In this document: positions 39,361-49,416 of the stretch, one piece after another | Position numbering within the stretch: position 1 is the stretch's first letter | Layout: every line of letters starts with the position of its first letter | Assembly (NCBI GenBank): GCA_030247725.1 | Contig: JAOTRT010000006.1 | Span: 62,001 to 126,000, forward strand | Direction of reading: 5' to 3' | Origin: Candidatus Nitricoxidireducens bremensis | Lineage (GTDB): Bacteria; Pseudomonadota; Gammaproteobacteria; Burkholderiales; Rhodocyclaceae | Length of the DNA: 64,000 nt | Made by a program: the position numbers and the translations under genes | The notes under the pieces: generated by a model | Told to the model about the DNA's origin: nothing | Seen by the model: only the letters and a program-made list of their open reading frames with translations | Database searches by the model: none

Positions 39361-39464
39361 TCGGGCGGGTGGGGTGCCCTGCTCCGCGCAAGTAAAGAAG
39401 GAGGAGCCGGCCGCAGGTCGGCGACGGGTGACATGGAGCGGGGCAGGGCACCCCACCTGCCCGA
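39361..39464 (+). repeat. Large hairpin repeat, copy B
   Basis: Arms 39361-39387 and 39438-39464 (27 nt, two mismatches; containing GGTGGGGTGCCCTGC) surround a 50-nt loop with AAGAAGGAGGAGCCGG and GGGTGACATGGA. The loop aligns with the reverse complement of copy A's loop, so the two copies are inverted relative to each other. Confidence 0.85.
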
Positions 39465-39488
39465 GCGCTCCGAACGTCGAGTTTCATT

Positions 39489-41159
39489 TCAGTCCTTCCC
39501 CTCGGCCTGAAGGGCCTGGGCGCGCCGGGCCTCGGCGTCGGCGATCTGCGCCTTCTGATCGGAGCTCAGGTTGTCGGTGTTCAGCGGCGCCGCTGCCTGT
39601 TGCTTGGCCCGCTCCATGGCGGCGGCGATCAGGGCCTTCTTGGCGTCGTCGCTGGCCACTGGTGCGGGGGCCGCGCCCTCCGCGGCTTTGGCAGCCTCCT
39701 GCTGGGCGAGCTTGGCCTTGGTCTCGGCGGCCTTGGCGGCCAGCTTGGCGGCTTTTTCGGCCTTCTCGCGCTCCTCGCGGGCGAGACGGAACTCGTAGCG
39801 TTCGCGGGCCACGTCGGCGGCTTCCTTCTCCTGTTCCCGCGCCCAGATCTCGCTCTTGGCGAAGCGGTAGTAGTCCACCAGGGGGATGCGCGACGGGCAG
39901 ACGAAGGCGCAGCAGCCGCATTCGATGCAGTCGAAAAGGTGGTACTCCTGGGCCTTGCCGAAAATCTTGGCGCGCGAGAACCAGTACATCTCGAAGGGCT
40001 GCAGGTCGGCGGGACAGGCCTTGGCGCATTCGCCGCAGCGGATGCAGGGCATCTCGGGGGGCGGCGGCGGGAACAGGGCGGGGGAGCCGACGAGGATGCA
40101 GTTGGTGGCCTTGACCACCGGCACCTCGTCGCCGGGCATGGCGTAGCCCATCATGGGGCCGCCCATGATGATGCGGTCGGTGTCCGGTTTCGCGCCGGCG
40201 AGGGCGACAACGTCCCGCATCGGCGTGCCGAAGCGCACCTCGAAATTGCGCGGCCGTTCCACGTTGCCGGCCACGGTGACGATGCGCGACACCAGGGGCT
40301 GGCCCAGTTCCAGGGCCTCGTAGATGGCGTAGATGGTGCCGGTGTTGAAGCACTGCACGCCGTAGTCTGTGGAGCGCTTGCCGTGGGGCACCTCGATGCC
40401 GGTGAGCACGCGGATGAGCTGCTTGGCGCCGCCGGCCGGATAGCGCGTCGGGATCGGCACGATCTCGATGCGTTCGGCTCCGACGGTCCGCACGGCGGCC
40501 TGCATGGCGGCGATGGCCTCGGGCTTGTTGTCCTCTATGCCGATCAGCACCTGGCCGGCCCGGGTGAGGTCGCGCATGATGGCGGCGCCGCGCACGATGG
40601 TCTCGCCGCGCTCGCGCATCTGCAGGTCGTCGCAGGTGATGAAGGGCTCGCACTCGGCGCCGTTGATGACGAGGGTGTCGAGATGGCCCTTCTTACCGGG
40701 ATTCACCTTCAGGTAGGACGGGAACACGGCGCCGCCGAGGCCGACCACGCCGGCGTCGCGCAGGATGTCGCGCACCTCGTCGGGGGGCAGGCTGCGCCAG
40801 GGCACCGGTTTGCGCTCGATCCATTCGTCCTTGCCGTCGGGCTCGATCACCACGCAGAGGGCGGAGAGGCCCGAGGTGTGGGGCATGCGGCGCATCTCTA
40901 CGGCCTTGACCACGCCGGAAGTGGAGGCATGGACGGCGGAGGAGACGAAACCGTCGGGGCCGCCGATGAGCTGGCCTTTCTTCACGGTTTCGCCCGCCTG
41001 CACCAGGGGGCGCGGGACGCCGCCGATGCTCTGGTGCAGCGGGATCACCAGTTCGGCGGGCAGCGGCGCTTGGGCGATCGGCTGGGTCGTGGACGGCTCC
41101 TTGTGATAGGCCGGCTTGACGCCGCCGTGGAAGTCGAACAGCTTGCGCAGCAGGCTCAT
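39489..41159 (-). CDS. rnfC: Rnf electron transport complex subunit C
   Basis: The 556-residue NADH-interacting, FMN- and Fe-S-containing peripheral subunit. Order: N-terminal barrel with [18 protein letters not shown]; Rossmann-like domain with [12 protein letters not shown] and [17 protein letters not shown] region; two [4Fe-4S] motifs [12 protein letters not shown] and [12 protein letters not shown]. The last 120 residues are an Ala/Lys/Glu-rich coiled tail, common in RnfC and variable in length. It overlaps rnfB by ATGA. It is followed by the long repeat-filled gap before rnfD. Confidence 0.95.
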   Translation of the reverse strand: MSLLRKLFDFHGGVKPAYHKEPSTTQPIAQAPLPAELVIPLHQSIGGVPRPLVQAGETVKKGQLIGGPDGFVSSAVHASTSGVVKAVEMRRMPHTSGLSALCVVIEPDGKDEWIERKPVPWRSLPPDEVRDILRDAGVVGLGGAVFPSYLKVNPGKKGHLDTLVINGAECEPFITCDDLQMRERGETIVRGAAIMRDLTRAGQVLIGIEDNKPEAIAAMQAAVRTVGAERIEIVPIPTRYPAGGAKQLIRVLTGIEVPHGKRSTDYGVQCFNTGTIYAIYEALELGQPLVSRIVTVAGNVERPRNFEVRFGTPMRDVVALAGAKPDTDRIIMGGPMMGYAMPGDEVPVVKATNCILVGSPALFPPPPPEMPCIRCGECAKACPADLQPFEMYWFSRAKIFGKAQEYHLFDCIECGCCAFVCPSRIPLVDYYRFAKSEIWAREQEKEAADVARERYEFRLAREEREKAEKAAKLAAKAAETKAKLAQQEAAKAAEGAAPAPVASDDAKKALIAAAMERAKQQAAAPLNTDNLSSDQKAQIADAEARRAQALQAEGKD

Positions 41160-41716
41160 CGGGCCGTCCCCGCGGGTTTGATCTCGAAGACGGGATAGCG
41201 CCATTTCCAGGTTTCCACCGATTCGGCGATGGGCACCATGGCGATGCAGTCCACCGGGCAGGGTTCGACGCAGAGCTCGCAGCCGGTGCATTGGGCGGCG
41301 ACGATGGTGTGCATCTGCTTGGCGGCGCCGACGATGGCGTCCACCGGGCAGGCCTGGATGCAGAGGGTGCAGCCGATGCAGAACTGCTCGTCCACGAAGG
41401 CGACGCTCTTGGGCTTCTCGACGCCGTGCTCGCCGGACAGGGGCTTGAACTCGCGGCCCAGCAGGTCGGCGAGCTTGCGGATGCCTTCGTCCCCGCCGGG
41501 CGGGCAGCAGTTGATGTCGGCCTCGCCCTTGGCGATGGCCTCGGCGTAGGGCTTGCAGCCGGGATAGCCGCACTGGCCGCATTGGGTCTGGGGCAGGATG
41601 GCATCGATCTTCTCCACCAGCGGGTCGCCCTCGACCTTGAATTTGATGGAGGCGTAGCCGAGGGCGGCGCCCAGGACGACGGCGCCCAGCGCCATGACGA
41701 GGATGGCGGAAATCAT
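41156..41716 (-). CDS. rnfB: Rnf electron transport complex subunit B
   Basis: A 186-residue ferredoxin-like membrane-anchored subunit. One N-terminal span precedes a four-cysteine cluster motif ([18 protein letters not shown] with CC further on), then two ferredoxin motifs [12 protein letters not shown] and [12 protein letters not shown]. It passes electrons from ferredoxin into the complex. Its ends overlap rnfA by one base and rnfC by four. Confidence 0.96.
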   Translation of the reverse strand: MISAILVMALGAVVLGAALGYASIKFKVEGDPLVEKIDAILPQTQCGQCGYPGCKPYAEAIAKGEADINCCPPGGDEGIRKLADLLGREFKPLSGEHGVEKPKSVAFVDEQFCIGCTLCIQACPVDAIVGAAKQMHTIVAAQCTGCELCVEPCPVDCIAMVPIAESVETWKWRYPVFEIKPAGTAR

Positions 41717-42300
41717 TACCGGTACTTGTCCAGGCCGGCGAAGCCCATGAAGGCCAGGCTCATGATGCCGGCGGTGACCATGCCGATGGCGGTACCGCGG
41801 AAGTACACCGGGATGTCGGCGCCTTCGAGGCGCTCGCGTACGCCGGCGAAAAGGATCAGGGCCAGGGTGAAACCGAGGGCCGAGCCGAAGCCGAACAGCA
41901 TGGACTCGACGAGATCGTGCTTGAGACCCACGTTGAGCAGCGGGATGCCGAGCACGGCGCAGTTGGTGGTGATGAGCGGCAGGTAGATGCCCAGCACCTG
42001 GTGCAGCACCGGGCTGGTCTTCTGGATCACCAGTTCCGTCAACTGGACGATGGCGGCGATGGTGACGATGAAGGAGAGGGTGCGCAGGTATTCGAGATCG
42101 TTGGGCAGCAGCAGCCAGCTGTCGATGACGTAGCTGGCGCCGCAGGCCATGGTCAGCACGAAGGTCGTGGCGGCGCCCATGCCGAGGGCGGTTTCCAGCT
42201 TCTTGGACACCCCCATGAAGGGGCAGAGGCCGAGGATGCGGACCAGGACGACGTTATTGACGAGGACTGCGCCGAGGACGATGAAAATGTAGCTGGTCAT
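41716..42300 (-). CDS. rnfA: Rnf electron transport complex subunit A
   Basis: A 194-residue six-span membrane subunit, paralogous to RnfE with inverted topology. It has [21 protein letters not shown] with its conserved Cys and [16 protein letters not shown] with the partner Cys, which together hold a membrane-embedded iron-sulfur site in known Rnf complexes. It is the first gene of rnfABCDGE, so the operon promoter should lie just above 42300, though no clear box was identified. Confidence 0.96.
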   Translation of the reverse strand: MTSYIFIVLGAVLVNNVVLVRILGLCPFMGVSKKLETALGMGAATTFVLTMACGASYVIDSWLLLPNDLEYLRTLSFIVTIAAIVQLTELVIQKTSPVLHQVLGIYLPLITTNCAVLGIPLLNVGLKHDLVESMLFGFGSALGFTLALILFAGVRERLEGADIPVYFRGTAIGMVTAGIMSLAFMGFAGLDKYR

Positions 42301-42441
42301 TGGGGAGGGGGCGGAAGGCTTGTTCCCTTCTCGTTTCGTAGCCCGGCATTATCCCCCATGGAGCCCCGTGGGACAACCCTTAACGCCGCGTAGGCAATTG
42401 AGTTGGCGAAGCTTTCTCGAAGCTTGCAGACGGCGTCGGCG

Positions 42442-43545
42442 TCAGAAGGCGGGGGTGTAGGGATGCCCCGTATCGGCCGCCAGTCCGGCATGGGTGACCC
42501 GGCCCCCATGCACCTGCAGGCCGGCTGCCAGGCCGGCGTCGCGGGCGACGGCTTCCCGCAGGCCCCGGTCGGCGAGGGCGACGGCGTGGGGCAGGGTGGC
42601 CAGGGCCAGGGCCTGGGTGGCGGTGCGGGCCACCGCGGACGGCATGTTGGGTACGCAGTAGTGCACCACGCCTTCCGCGGCGAAGAGCGGTTCCGAATGG
42701 GAGGTGGGGCGCGAAGTCTCGGCGATGCCGCCCTGGTCGATGCCCACGTCTACGAGCACCGAGCCCGGACGCATGCGCCGCAGGTGGGCGCGGGTGACGA
42801 GCCGCGGCGACAGCCGGCCGGGCACGAGGGCGGCGCCGACCACCAGGTCGGCGGCCTCGATTTCCCGCGCCAGGCAGTCCGGGTCGCTGACAGCGGTGCG
42901 GATGCGTCCGCGGTAGAGGGCGTCGAGGGATTCGAGGCGCGGGGTGCCGAGGTCGAGCACCGTCACGTCGGCGCCCATGCCGACGGCGATGCGCGTGGCC
43001 TCCGTGCCGACGCTGCCGGCGCCGATGACGAGCACCCGGGCCGGCGGCACGCCGGGGACGCCGCCGAGCAGCACGCCGGAGCCGCCGTTCGCCATCTGCA
43101 GGGCCCAGGCGCCGGCCTGGGGCGCGAGGCGGCCGGCGATGCGCGACATGGGGGCGAGCAGGGGCAGGTTGCCGTGGGCGTCGGTGATGGTTTCGAAGGC
43201 GACGCAGGAGACGCCGCGCTCAAGCAGGCTCCGCAGCAGGTCCGGAGCGGGGGCGAGGTGAAGGTAGCAGTAGAGGATCTGGCCGGGCCGCAGCAGCGGC
43301 AGTTCGGGCGGCTGGGGTTCCTTGACCTTGATGACGAGTTCGGCCCGGCCATAGAGGTCGGCCGGCGTGGCGGCGATGCGGGCGCCGGCGGCCAGGTAGT
43401 CCGCGTCCGGATAGCCGACGCGGGCGCCGGCCGCGGCCTCGACGAGCACCTCATGGCCGGCGGCGGCGAGGGCGCGGGCACCGGCGGGCGTGAGGCCGAC
43501 CCGGTATTCGTGGTTCTTGGTTTCCTTGGGGCAGCCGACAATCAT
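42442..43545 (-). CDS. ald: Alanine dehydrogenase
   Basis: NAD-dependent interconversion of L-alanine and pyruvate plus ammonium. The 367-residue protein has [20 protein letters not shown] at the start, KVKEPQ with the catalytic Lys, YLHLAP with the catalytic His, and the NAD-binding loop [27 protein letters not shown] is the family C-terminal signature. It lies seven bases after pyrD on the same strand, so the two may be co-transcribed. Confidence 0.93.
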   Translation of the reverse strand: MIVGCPKETKNHEYRVGLTPAGARALAAAGHEVLVEAAAGARVGYPDADYLAAGARIAATPADLYGRAELVIKVKEPQPPELPLLRPGQILYCYLHLAPAPDLLRSLLERGVSCVAFETITDAHGNLPLLAPMSRIAGRLAPQAGAWALQMANGGSGVLLGGVPGVPPARVLVIGAGSVGTEATRIAVGMGADVTVLDLGTPRLESLDALYRGRIRTAVSDPDCLAREIEAADLVVGAALVPGRLSPRLVTRAHLRRMRPGSVLVDVGIDQGGIAETSRPTSHSEPLFAAEGVVHYCVPNMPSAVARTATQALALATLPHAVALADRGLREAVARDAGLAAGLQVHGGRVTHAGLAADTGHPYTPAF

Positions 43546-43552
43546 CGTGGGG

Positions 43553-44572
43553 TCAGCCCGCGCGGGTGGCCGCGACGCATTCCTTCACCAGCTCCGGGCC
43601 CCGGTAGATGAGGCCCGAATAGACCTGCACCAGGGCGGCGCCGGCGTCGAGCTTGGCCTTGGCCTTGGCGCCATCCACCACGCCGCCGGCCGCGATGACC
43701 GGTAGTTCGCCGGCCAGGGCCTGGACGAAGGCGCGCAGCACGGCGGTGGATTTTTCGAACACCGGCAGGCCCGAGAGGCCGCCGGTCTCCTGGCCGTGGG
43801 GCAGGTTCTCGACACCGTCGCGGGAGAGCGTGGTGTTGGTGGCGATGAGGGCGTCGAAGCGGTGGCGGCGCACGGCGTCGGCGATGTTGGCGATCTGGGC
43901 GTCGTCCAGGTCCGGCGCGATCTTGAGGGTGATGGGCACGTAGCGGCCGTGGCGGTCCGCCAGTTCCGTCTGCTTGGCCTTGAGGGCGCCGAGCAGGGCG
44001 TCGAGTTCCGACTCGCCCTGCAATTGCCTCAGGTTCTTGGTGTTGGGGCTGGAAATGTTCACCGTCACGTAGCCGGCGTGGGCATAGACCTTCTCCAGGC
44101 CGATCAGGTAGTCGTCTGCCGCTTTTTCGATGGGCGTGTCGAAGTTCTTGCCGATGTTGATGCCGAGGATGCCGCGGTATTTGGCGGCCTTCACGTTCGC
44201 CAGTAGGGCGTCCACGCCGTGGTTGTTGAAGCCCATGCGGTTGATGATGCCCTTGGCCGCCGGGAGGCGGAACAGGCGCGGCTTCGGGTTGCCCGGCTGG
44301 GGCCGCGGCGTGACGGTGCCGATTTCCAGGGAACCGAAGCCCCAGGCAGCGAGGGCGTCGATGGCTTCGCCGTTCTTGTCGAGGCCGGCCGCGAGGCCGA
44401 TGCGATTGGGGAAGTCCAGGCCCATGACGGTCACCGGCTTGTCCGCATGGGGCCGGTAGGCGGGTGCGAGGCCGGCGCGGCCGAGGGTGCGCATGCCGGC
44501 GATGGCGGTTTCGTGGGCGGTCTCCGGGTCGAGGGCGAAGACGATGGGCTTGAGCAGGCAGTAGGGAATCAT
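43553..44572 (-). CDS. pyrD: Dihydroorotate dehydrogenase (quinone)
   Basis: Class 2 membrane-associated enzyme of pyrimidine synthesis, oxidising dihydroorotate to orotate with quinone. The 339-residue product has the short N-terminal membrane-contact helix, [16 protein letters not shown] for FMN binding, [16 protein letters not shown] with the class 2 catalytic Ser, and [10 protein letters not shown]. The C-terminal phosphate loop is present as [19 protein letters not shown], where the usual Gly-Ile is partly replaced. Confidence 0.95.
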   Translation of the reverse strand: MIPYCLLKPIVFALDPETAHETAIAGMRTLGRAGLAPAYRPHADKPVTVMGLDFPNRIGLAAGLDKNGEAIDALAAWGFGSLEIGTVTPRPQPGNPKPRLFRLPAAKGIINRMGFNNHGVDALLANVKAAKYRGILGINIGKNFDTPIEKAADDYLIGLEKVYAHAGYVTVNISSPNTKNLRQLQGESELDALLGALKAKQTELADRHGRYVPITLKIAPDLDDAQIANIADAVRRHRFDALIATNTTLSRDGVENLPHGQETGGLSGLPVFEKSTAVLRAFVQALAGELPVIAAGGVVDGAKAKAKLDAGAALVQVYSGLIYRGPELVKECVAATRAG

Positions 44573-44670
44573 GGGCGGGATTCTATCCGAGCGGGGCGTG
44601 GTCCCGCCGCGTGGATTCGGCTAGGATTGCGGGCGGCCCATTCCGAATCGCGTCGAAAGGTTCCCTCAAC

Positions 44671-45054
44671 ATGGCATTCAACGATCCCGCCACCAAAGCG
44701 ATGCTGCGCATGGAGGTGCGGCGCTTCGCCTCCCGCTGCGAGGCCGACCAGGCGCTGTTGCAGCGCGCCGACTCGCTGCGCGAAGTAGTGCGGCTGGCGT
44801 CCCGTTCCATACCCTCGATGCTCTCGGGCGAGCACGAGGCGCGCGAGGCGCAACGGCGCCTGGTGCAGGCTGCGGACGAGCGGGCGCGGGAACTGGTCCT
44901 GGACCATCTCAATGCCTGGGGCAAGGCCCACGACGAACAGCGCGACCGGCTCATGAAGAACCTGGTGGACGACCTGGCGAGTCTCACGGGGCCCCTCGGC
45001 CATCTGCGTACCTGGGCCCAGAACAAGCGGACGGCCGCCGAGCAGATGTTCTGA
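44671..45054 (+). CDS. Small helical protein of unknown function
   Basis: A 127-residue, almost wholly alpha-helical, charged protein with no signal sequence, cysteines limited to one, and coiled-coil-like stretches (REAQRRLVQAADERARELV). No family is recognised. AAAGG lies 10 bases before the ATG at 44671. It converges on bpt with only a four-base gap. Confidence 0.65.
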   Translation: MAFNDPATKAMLRMEVRRFASRCEADQALLQRADSLREVVRLASRSIPSMLSGEHEAREAQRRLVQAADERARELVLDHLNAWGKAHDEQRDRLMKNLVDDLASLTGPLGHLRTWAQNKRTAAEQMF

Positions 45055-45058
45055 GGTC

Positions 45059-45787
45059 CTATTCGGCGAGTTCCTGCCACTCGCCGTGGCGCAGCACTTC
45101 CTGGGGCTTGAACTTCGCCTTGTAGGACATCTTGCGGCTGTCCCGAATCCAGTAGCCGACGTAGAGATAGGGGAGCCCCAGCCGGCGGCACAGTTCGATC
45201 TGCCAGAGGATCGAATAGGTGCCGTAGCTGGCATCGGCTTCGTCCGGGTCGTAGAAGGTATAGACGGACGAGAGCCCGTCGGACAGCACGTCGATGATGC
45301 TCACCATGCGCAGCACACCGTTTTCGCGGAACTCGACGAGGCGGCTGTCCACGTGGGTCTGCAGCAGGAAGTGGGCGTACTGGTCGCGGCTGTCCTGGTC
45401 CATGCCGCCGCCGCTGTGGCGCGCCGCCTGATAGCGCTGGTAGAGGGCGTAGTGTTCTTCCCGGTAGGTCAGGGGGCGTTCGTGGACCGTCAGGCCGGCG
45501 TGCTGCTTGAGGGCGCGGCGCTGGCTGCGGTCGGTGCGGAAGCGGTCGGTGAGGATGCGCATCGGCAGGCATTCGCGGCAGGCGTCGCAATAGGGGCGGT
45601 AGGTGAACACGCCGCTGCGGCGGAAGCCGGCGCGCACCAGTTCGCCGTAGGTGGCGCTGTCGATCAGGTGGGTGGGCGTCGCGACCTGGGAACGGGCGAT
45701 GCGGCCCGGCAGGTAGGAACAGCCGTAGGGCGCCGTGGCGTAGAACTGCAGCAGCGGGAAGGGCGGCAGGTCGCGCAGGTGGGCCAT
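45059..45787 (-). CDS. bpt: Aspartate/glutamate leucyltransferase (Bpt)
   Basis: Adds leucine from Leu-tRNA to N-terminal Asp or Glu, making the protein a ClpAP substrate (N-end rule). The 242-residue product has the arginyltransferase-type Cys motif [24 protein letters not shown], and the C-terminal [20 protein letters not shown] with KPQEVL. The ATG at 45787 is directly preceded by the same leader that precedes rnfD. It lies downstream of aat, probably in the same transcript. Confidence 0.94.
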   Translation of the reverse strand: MAHLRDLPPFPLLQFYATAPYGCSYLPGRIARSQVATPTHLIDSATYGELVRAGFRRSGVFTYRPYCDACRECLPMRILTDRFRTDRSQRRALKQHAGLTVHERPLTYREEHYALYQRYQAARHSGGGMDQDSRDQYAHFLLQTHVDSRLVEFRENGVLRMVSIIDVLSDGLSSVYTFYDPDEADASYGTYSILWQIELCRRLGLPYLYVGYWIRDSRKMSYKAKFKPQEVLRHGEWQELAE

Positions 45788-45832
45788 GTCAGTGGCTCCA
45801 TGACGCTGTGCGTCTTCCGCGTCCAATGAAAC
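45785..45832 (-). repeat. 48-nt leader repeat, copy 2 (directly upstream of bpt)
   Basis: The minus-strand sequence runs from GTTTCATT to CCACTGACATG, ending in the bpt start codon. It shares 37 of 48 positions with the rnfD leader, with both ends strictly conserved and no gaps. Confidence 0.7.
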
Positions 45833-45906
45833 TGGGTGTTGCGACGTATGAACCGGGGTATTGGGCGCGCACCACAGCCGATTCGAGGAAGAAAAAACAC
45901 TTCATC

Positions 45907-46620
45907 CTAGGGCTTCCGGAAAGCGTCGGCGACGGCATCCGTCCGCCAATGCCCGGGCGCCACGTTCTCGACGACCAGGCGGTCGAGGAGGGCGCGGAAC
46001 TCCCGGCGCGGGATCGGCCGGGCTCCGAGGGAGGCGAGGTGTCTGGTTTCCATCTGGCAATCTATTATGCCGAAACCGAGGCGCCGCAGTTGTACGCCCA
46101 GGTGGGCGAGGGCGATCTTCGAGGCGTCGGTGACGCGGGCGAACATGGATTCGCCGTAGAAGGCGCGGCCGATGGCGATACCGTAGAGGCCGCCGGCGAG
46201 GCGGCCGTCGATCCAGGTTTCCACGCTGTGGGCGAAGCCGAGTTCGTGCAGCCGGCGGTAGGCGGCCTGCATTTCCGCCGTGATCCAGGTGCCGGCCTGG
46301 CCGTCCCGGGGTGACGTGGCGCAGGCCGTGACCACATCGGCGAAGGCGGTGTCGAGGCGCACCTCGTAGGCCCGGTTGCGCAGCGTTTTCGCCAGGGAGC
46401 GGGAGATGGCGATCTCGTCGGGGAACAGCACCATGCGCGGGTCGGGGCTCCACCAGAGGATGGGTTCGCCGGCCGAATACCAGGGGAAGATGCCCCGGGC
46501 ATAGGCGCTGACGAGTCGCTGGGGCGAAAGGTCGCCGCCGGCGGCCAACAGGCCGTTGGGTTCCTTGAGGGCGGATTCCAGGGGGGGGAAGACGGGTTCG
46601 GCCGGTAGCCAGGGAATCAT
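45907..46620 (-). CDS. aat: Leucyl/phenylalanyl-tRNA-protein transferase
   Basis: Transfers Leu or Phe to N-terminal Lys or Arg, the other arm of the bacterial N-end rule. The 237-residue product has [41 protein letters not shown], the catalytic [18 protein letters not shown] and a C-terminal [14 protein letters not shown]. Its ATG overlaps the stop of the iron ATPase gene, so it appears to be transcribed from the Fur-linked promoter. bpt follows 119 bases downstream. Confidence 0.95.
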   Translation of the reverse strand: MIPWLPAEPVFPPLESALKEPNGLLAAGGDLSPQRLVSAYARGIFPWYSAGEPILWWSPDPRMVLFPDEIAISRSLAKTLRNRAYEVRLDTAFADVVTACATSPRDGQAGTWITAEMQAAYRRLHELGFAHSVETWIDGRLAGGLYGIAIGRAFYGESMFARVTDASKIALAHLGVQLRRLGFGIIDCQMETRHLASLGARPIPRREFRALLDRLVVENVAPGHWRTDAVADAFRKP

Positions 46621-47678
46621 TGCCGGAAGGCGACCACGTGGTCCACATCCAATCGTATGCCGATCCGTTCGCCGATGGCGTGGTTGTGGTGGGAAGGCAC
46701 GAGGGAGAGCACCTCGGCGCCCGAAGGCAGGCGCAGGGTGTAGAGGAACTCGGCGCCGCGGAAGGCCTTGTGCACGACTTCCGCCACCACCGCCGAGGCG
46801 TCGTCGTGGACGATGTCGTCGGGGCGCAGCAGCACGTCCATGCGGCAGTCGCGACCGCAGCCGGCACAGGTTTCGGCGCAGTCGAGGGGCAGGCTGGCTT
46901 CCAGCACGCCCAGTTCCACGCGCACGGCCTGGCGGCCGAGGATCTCGCCGGGAACGAAGACGCCCTGGCCGACGAAGTCCGCCACGTAGCGCGTCGCCGG
47001 GCGATGGTAGAGGTCGTAGGGCGCGGCCCATTGCTCGATGCGGCCCTGGTGCATGATGCCGACGGCATCGGCGACGACGAAGGCTTCGTGCTGGTCGTGG
47101 GTGACGAGGATGGCTGTGGTGCCGGTGGCCTTGAGGATGTCGCGCACTTCGAGGGAGAGGCGCTCCCGCAGTTCCACGTCCAGGTTGGAGAAGGGTTCGT
47201 CGAGCAGCAGCAGGCGCGGGCATGGCGCCAGGGCGCGGGCCAGCGCCACGCGCTGCTGCTGGCCGCCCGAGAGTTCGTGGGGGTAGCGGCTGCCGTGGCC
47301 GGCGAGGCCCACCAGTTCGAGCAGTTCGGCGACGCGCCTGGCCTTGTCCGTGCTGCCGGCGCCGCGCATGCCGAAGGCGATGTTGGCGGCGATATCGATG
47401 TGGGGGAACAGGGCGTAGTCCTGGAAGACCATGCCGATGCGCCGTCGCTCGGGTGCCAGGAAGACGCCGGTAGCGGCGACGGCTTCCCCTTCGATGGCGA
47501 TACTGCCGGCGGACGGGGCCTCGAAGCCGGCGATGAGGCGCAGCATGGTCGTCTTGCCGCAGCCGGAGGCGCCCAGCAGGCAACCGATTTCCCCCGCGGC
47601 GAGGGAAAAGCTCAGGTCGCGCACGACGGCATGGCCGCCGTAGGCGTGGCTGACGCGGTCGACTCGGAGTATGGACAT
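46617..47678 (-). CDS. fbpC: Ferric-iron-type ABC transporter ATPase (FbpC-like)
   Basis: A 353-residue ATPase of the Fe3+/sulfate/polyamine group: Walker [10 protein letters not shown], signature [15 protein letters not shown], Walker [14 protein letters not shown]-loop THDQ, then a TOBE-type C-terminal domain. Unusually, the C-terminal domain carries a four-cysteine cluster C267-X3-C271-X2-C274-X3-C278, which could bind metal (inference). It is divergent from the permease gene, with a shared 66-bp control region containing a TATAAT and a Fur-like site. It overlaps aat. Confidence 0.9.
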   Translation of the reverse strand: MSILRVDRVSHAYGGHAVVRDLSFSLAAGEIGCLLGASGCGKTTMLRLIAGFEAPSAGSIAIEGEAVAATGVFLAPERRRIGMVFQDYALFPHIDIAANIAFGMRGAGSTDKARRVAELLELVGLAGHGSRYPHELSGGQQQRVALARALAPCPRLLLLDEPFSNLDVELRERLSLEVRDILKATGTTAILVTHDQHEAFVVADAVGIMHQGRIEQWAAPYDLYHRPATRYVADFVGQGVFVPGEILGRQAVRVELGVLEASLPLDCAETCAGCGRDCRMDVLLRPDDIVHDDASAVVAEVVHKAFRGAEFLYTLRLPSGAEVLSLVPSHHNHAIGERIGIRLDVDHVVAFRQ

Positions 47679-47685
47679 GGTTTCT

Positions 47686-47714
47686 GCTTGTCGAGAATTG
47701 CTCTCAATTATAAT
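47686..47714 (+). promoter_or_regulatory. Promoter and Fur-like site between fbpC and fbpB
   Basis: A perfect -10 TATAAT lies at 47709-47714 for fbpB, with a poor -35 near TTGTCG. The overlapping GAGAATTGCTCTCAATTAT (47693-47711) resembles a Fur box. Placement between divergent iron-transport genes supports iron repression of both. Confidence 0.6.
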
Positions 47715-47744
47715 GCGCGAGCCCTTCTTCTTCCGGCTCCGACC

Positions 47745-49376
47745 GTGCGCCAACCCCTTTCCCTCCTGAGTTTCCTGGTGGCCCTGGCGGTCGCGCTGCC
47801 CGTACTTTCGGTGGGCGCCAACCTCTTTGCGGGCGGCACCGGCGACACCTGGTCCCACCTGGCGTCCACGGTGCTTGCCGACTACGTCCTGAATTCGCTG
47901 CTGCTTTGCCTGGGCGTCGGCCTCGGCGTCGCCGCCCTCGGCACCGGAGCGGCCTGGCTGGTGGCGATTTACGAGTTCCCCGGGCGGCGTCATTTCGAAT
48001 GGGCCCTGTTGTTGCCCATGGCCATGCCGGCCTACGTCATGGCCTATACCTACACGGACCTGCTGCAATTCGTCGGCCCCGTGCAGACCTGGCTGCGGGA
48101 GAGCTTCGGCTGGCAGAAGGGCGACTACTGGTTTCCCGAGGTGCGCAGCCTGGGCGGTGCGGCCGTCATGTTCTGCTGCGTGCTCTATCCCTACGTCTAT
48201 CTGCTGGCGCGCACGGCTTTCCGGGAACGGGCCGGCGGCATGCTGGAGGCGGCCCGGGTCCTCGGCCTCAGCCATTTCGAGGCCTTCCGCCAGGTTTCCC
48301 TGCCCCTGGCGCGGCCGGCCATCGCGGCCGGCGTCGCCCTGGCCCTCATGGAGACCCTGGCGGACTACGGCACCGTCGCCTACTTCGCGGTGCCGACCTT
48401 CACCACGGGCATCTACCGGGCCTGGTTCTCCCTCGGCGACCGCATCGCGGCGGCCCAGCTGGCGGCCTGTCTGCTGGGCTTCGTGCTGCTGCTGCTGGCC
48501 ATGGAGCGCCTGTCGCGGGGGCGTGCCCGCTACCACGACACCACGGTGCGGCGCGGTCAGCACCGGCGTCCGCTCCACGGGCTGCGTGCCTGGCTCGCCG
48601 TGCTGGGATGCGGCGTGCCCCTGACCCTGGGTTTCCTGCTGCCCGCCGGCCTGCTGCTGCGGCTGGCCCTCGGCGAAGGCGATGCCGAGTTCGGCAGCCG
48701 CTACTGGGTGCTGGCCCGCAACAGCTTCGTGCTGGCCGCCCTGGCGGCGGCCCTGGCCGCCCTGCTGGCGGTGCTGCTGGCCTACGGCGCCCGTGGTGCC
48801 CGCAGCGCCCTGCCGCGCTACGCCAATCGGCTGGTGGGGCTGGGCTATGCGGTGCCCGGTTCGGTGATCGCCGTGGGCGTGCTGATTCCCGTGACCCGCC
48901 TCGACCACTGGCTGGCGGCGGCCTGGCAGCAGGCGACGGGTGTCCATCCGGGGCTGATCCTGACGGGCGGCATCGCCGCCCTGACCTACGCTTATCTCGC
49001 GCGCTTCCTCGCCATCGCCTTGCAGACCGTGGAGGCAGGCCTCGCCAAGGTGACGCCGAGCATGGACGCGGCGGCCCGCAGCCTCGGCTGTGGGCCGGCA
49101 CAGACCCTCTGGCGCGTGCATCTGCCTCTGTTGTCGGGCAGCGCCCTGGCGGCGGCCCTGCTGGTGTTCGTGGATGTGATGAAGGAACTGCCCGCCACCC
49201 TGGTGATGCGGCCCTTCAACTTCGACACGCTGGCGACCCAGACCTATACGCTGGCGGCCGACGAGCGGCTGGCGGAGGCGTCCACCGCGGCGCTGGCAAT
49301 CGTGGCCGTGGGGCTGGTGCCGATCTTCGTGCTGGCGCGGCAGATCGCGAAGGGACGGGCCGTCAGCGGCTGCTGA
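47745..49376 (+). CDS. fbpB: Ferric-iron-type ABC permease (FbpB-like)
   Basis: A 543-residue permease made of two homologous six-span halves, as in FbpB/SfuB. EAA loops are at EAARVLGLSHFEAFRQVSLP in the first half and DAAARSLGCGPAQTLWRVHLP in the second. It forms the whole channel for Fe3+ delivered by FbpA. GTG 47745 gives the natural signal-anchor VRQPLSLLSFLVALAVALP; no strong Shine-Dalgarno is visible. It is on the opposite strand from both fbpC and fbpA, an unusual split layout. Confidence 0.92.
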   Translation: MRQPLSLLSFLVALAVALPVLSVGANLFAGGTGDTWSHLASTVLADYVLNSLLLCLGVGLGVAALGTGAAWLVAIYEFPGRRHFEWALLLPMAMPAYVMAYTYTDLLQFVGPVQTWLRESFGWQKGDYWFPEVRSLGGAAVMFCCVLYPYVYLLARTAFRERAGGMLEAARVLGLSHFEAFRQVSLPLARPAIAAGVALALMETLADYGTVAYFAVPTFTTGIYRAWFSLGDRIAAAQLAACLLGFVLLLLAMERLSRGRARYHDTTVRRGQHRRPLHGLRAWLAVLGCGVPLTLGFLLPAGLLLRLALGEGDAEFGSRYWVLARNSFVLAALAAALAALLAVLLAYGARGARSALPRYANRLVGLGYAVPGSVIAVGVLIPVTRLDHWLAAAWQQATGVHPGLILTGGIAALTYAYLARFLAIALQTVEAGLAKVTPSMDAAARSLGCGPAQTLWRVHLPLLSGSALAAALLVFVDVMKELPATLVMRPFNFDTLATQTYTLAADERLAEASTAALAIVAVGLVPIFVLARQIAKGRAVSGC

Positions 49377-49416
49377 GGCCCGGGGGCGGCGGTCCGGGGG
49401 GCCGCCACGGCAGGGA

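Larger units (their letters stand above)
39147..39488. other. 342-bp non-coding gap between rnfC and rnfD
   Basis: No gene is convincing here; short frames exist only because of the repeats. Reading with the operon, the gap contains hairpin 39464-39361, hairpin 39310-39211 and the leader repeat before rnfD. The neighbouring rnf genes otherwise overlap by about 4 bases or less, so this gap is a real interruption of the operon. Confidence 0.8.

Noticed and set aside
39140..39487. Minus-strand reading frame across the rnfC-rnfD gap as a small gene
   Set aside because: The frame consists of hairpin arms and loops with no ribosome site placement or conserved protein pattern; the DNA structure explains it better.
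42408..42428. AAGCTT-containing hairpin downstream of ald as a terminator
   Set aside because: The stem is short and lacks a T-run on the relevant strand, so the evidence is too weak to list.
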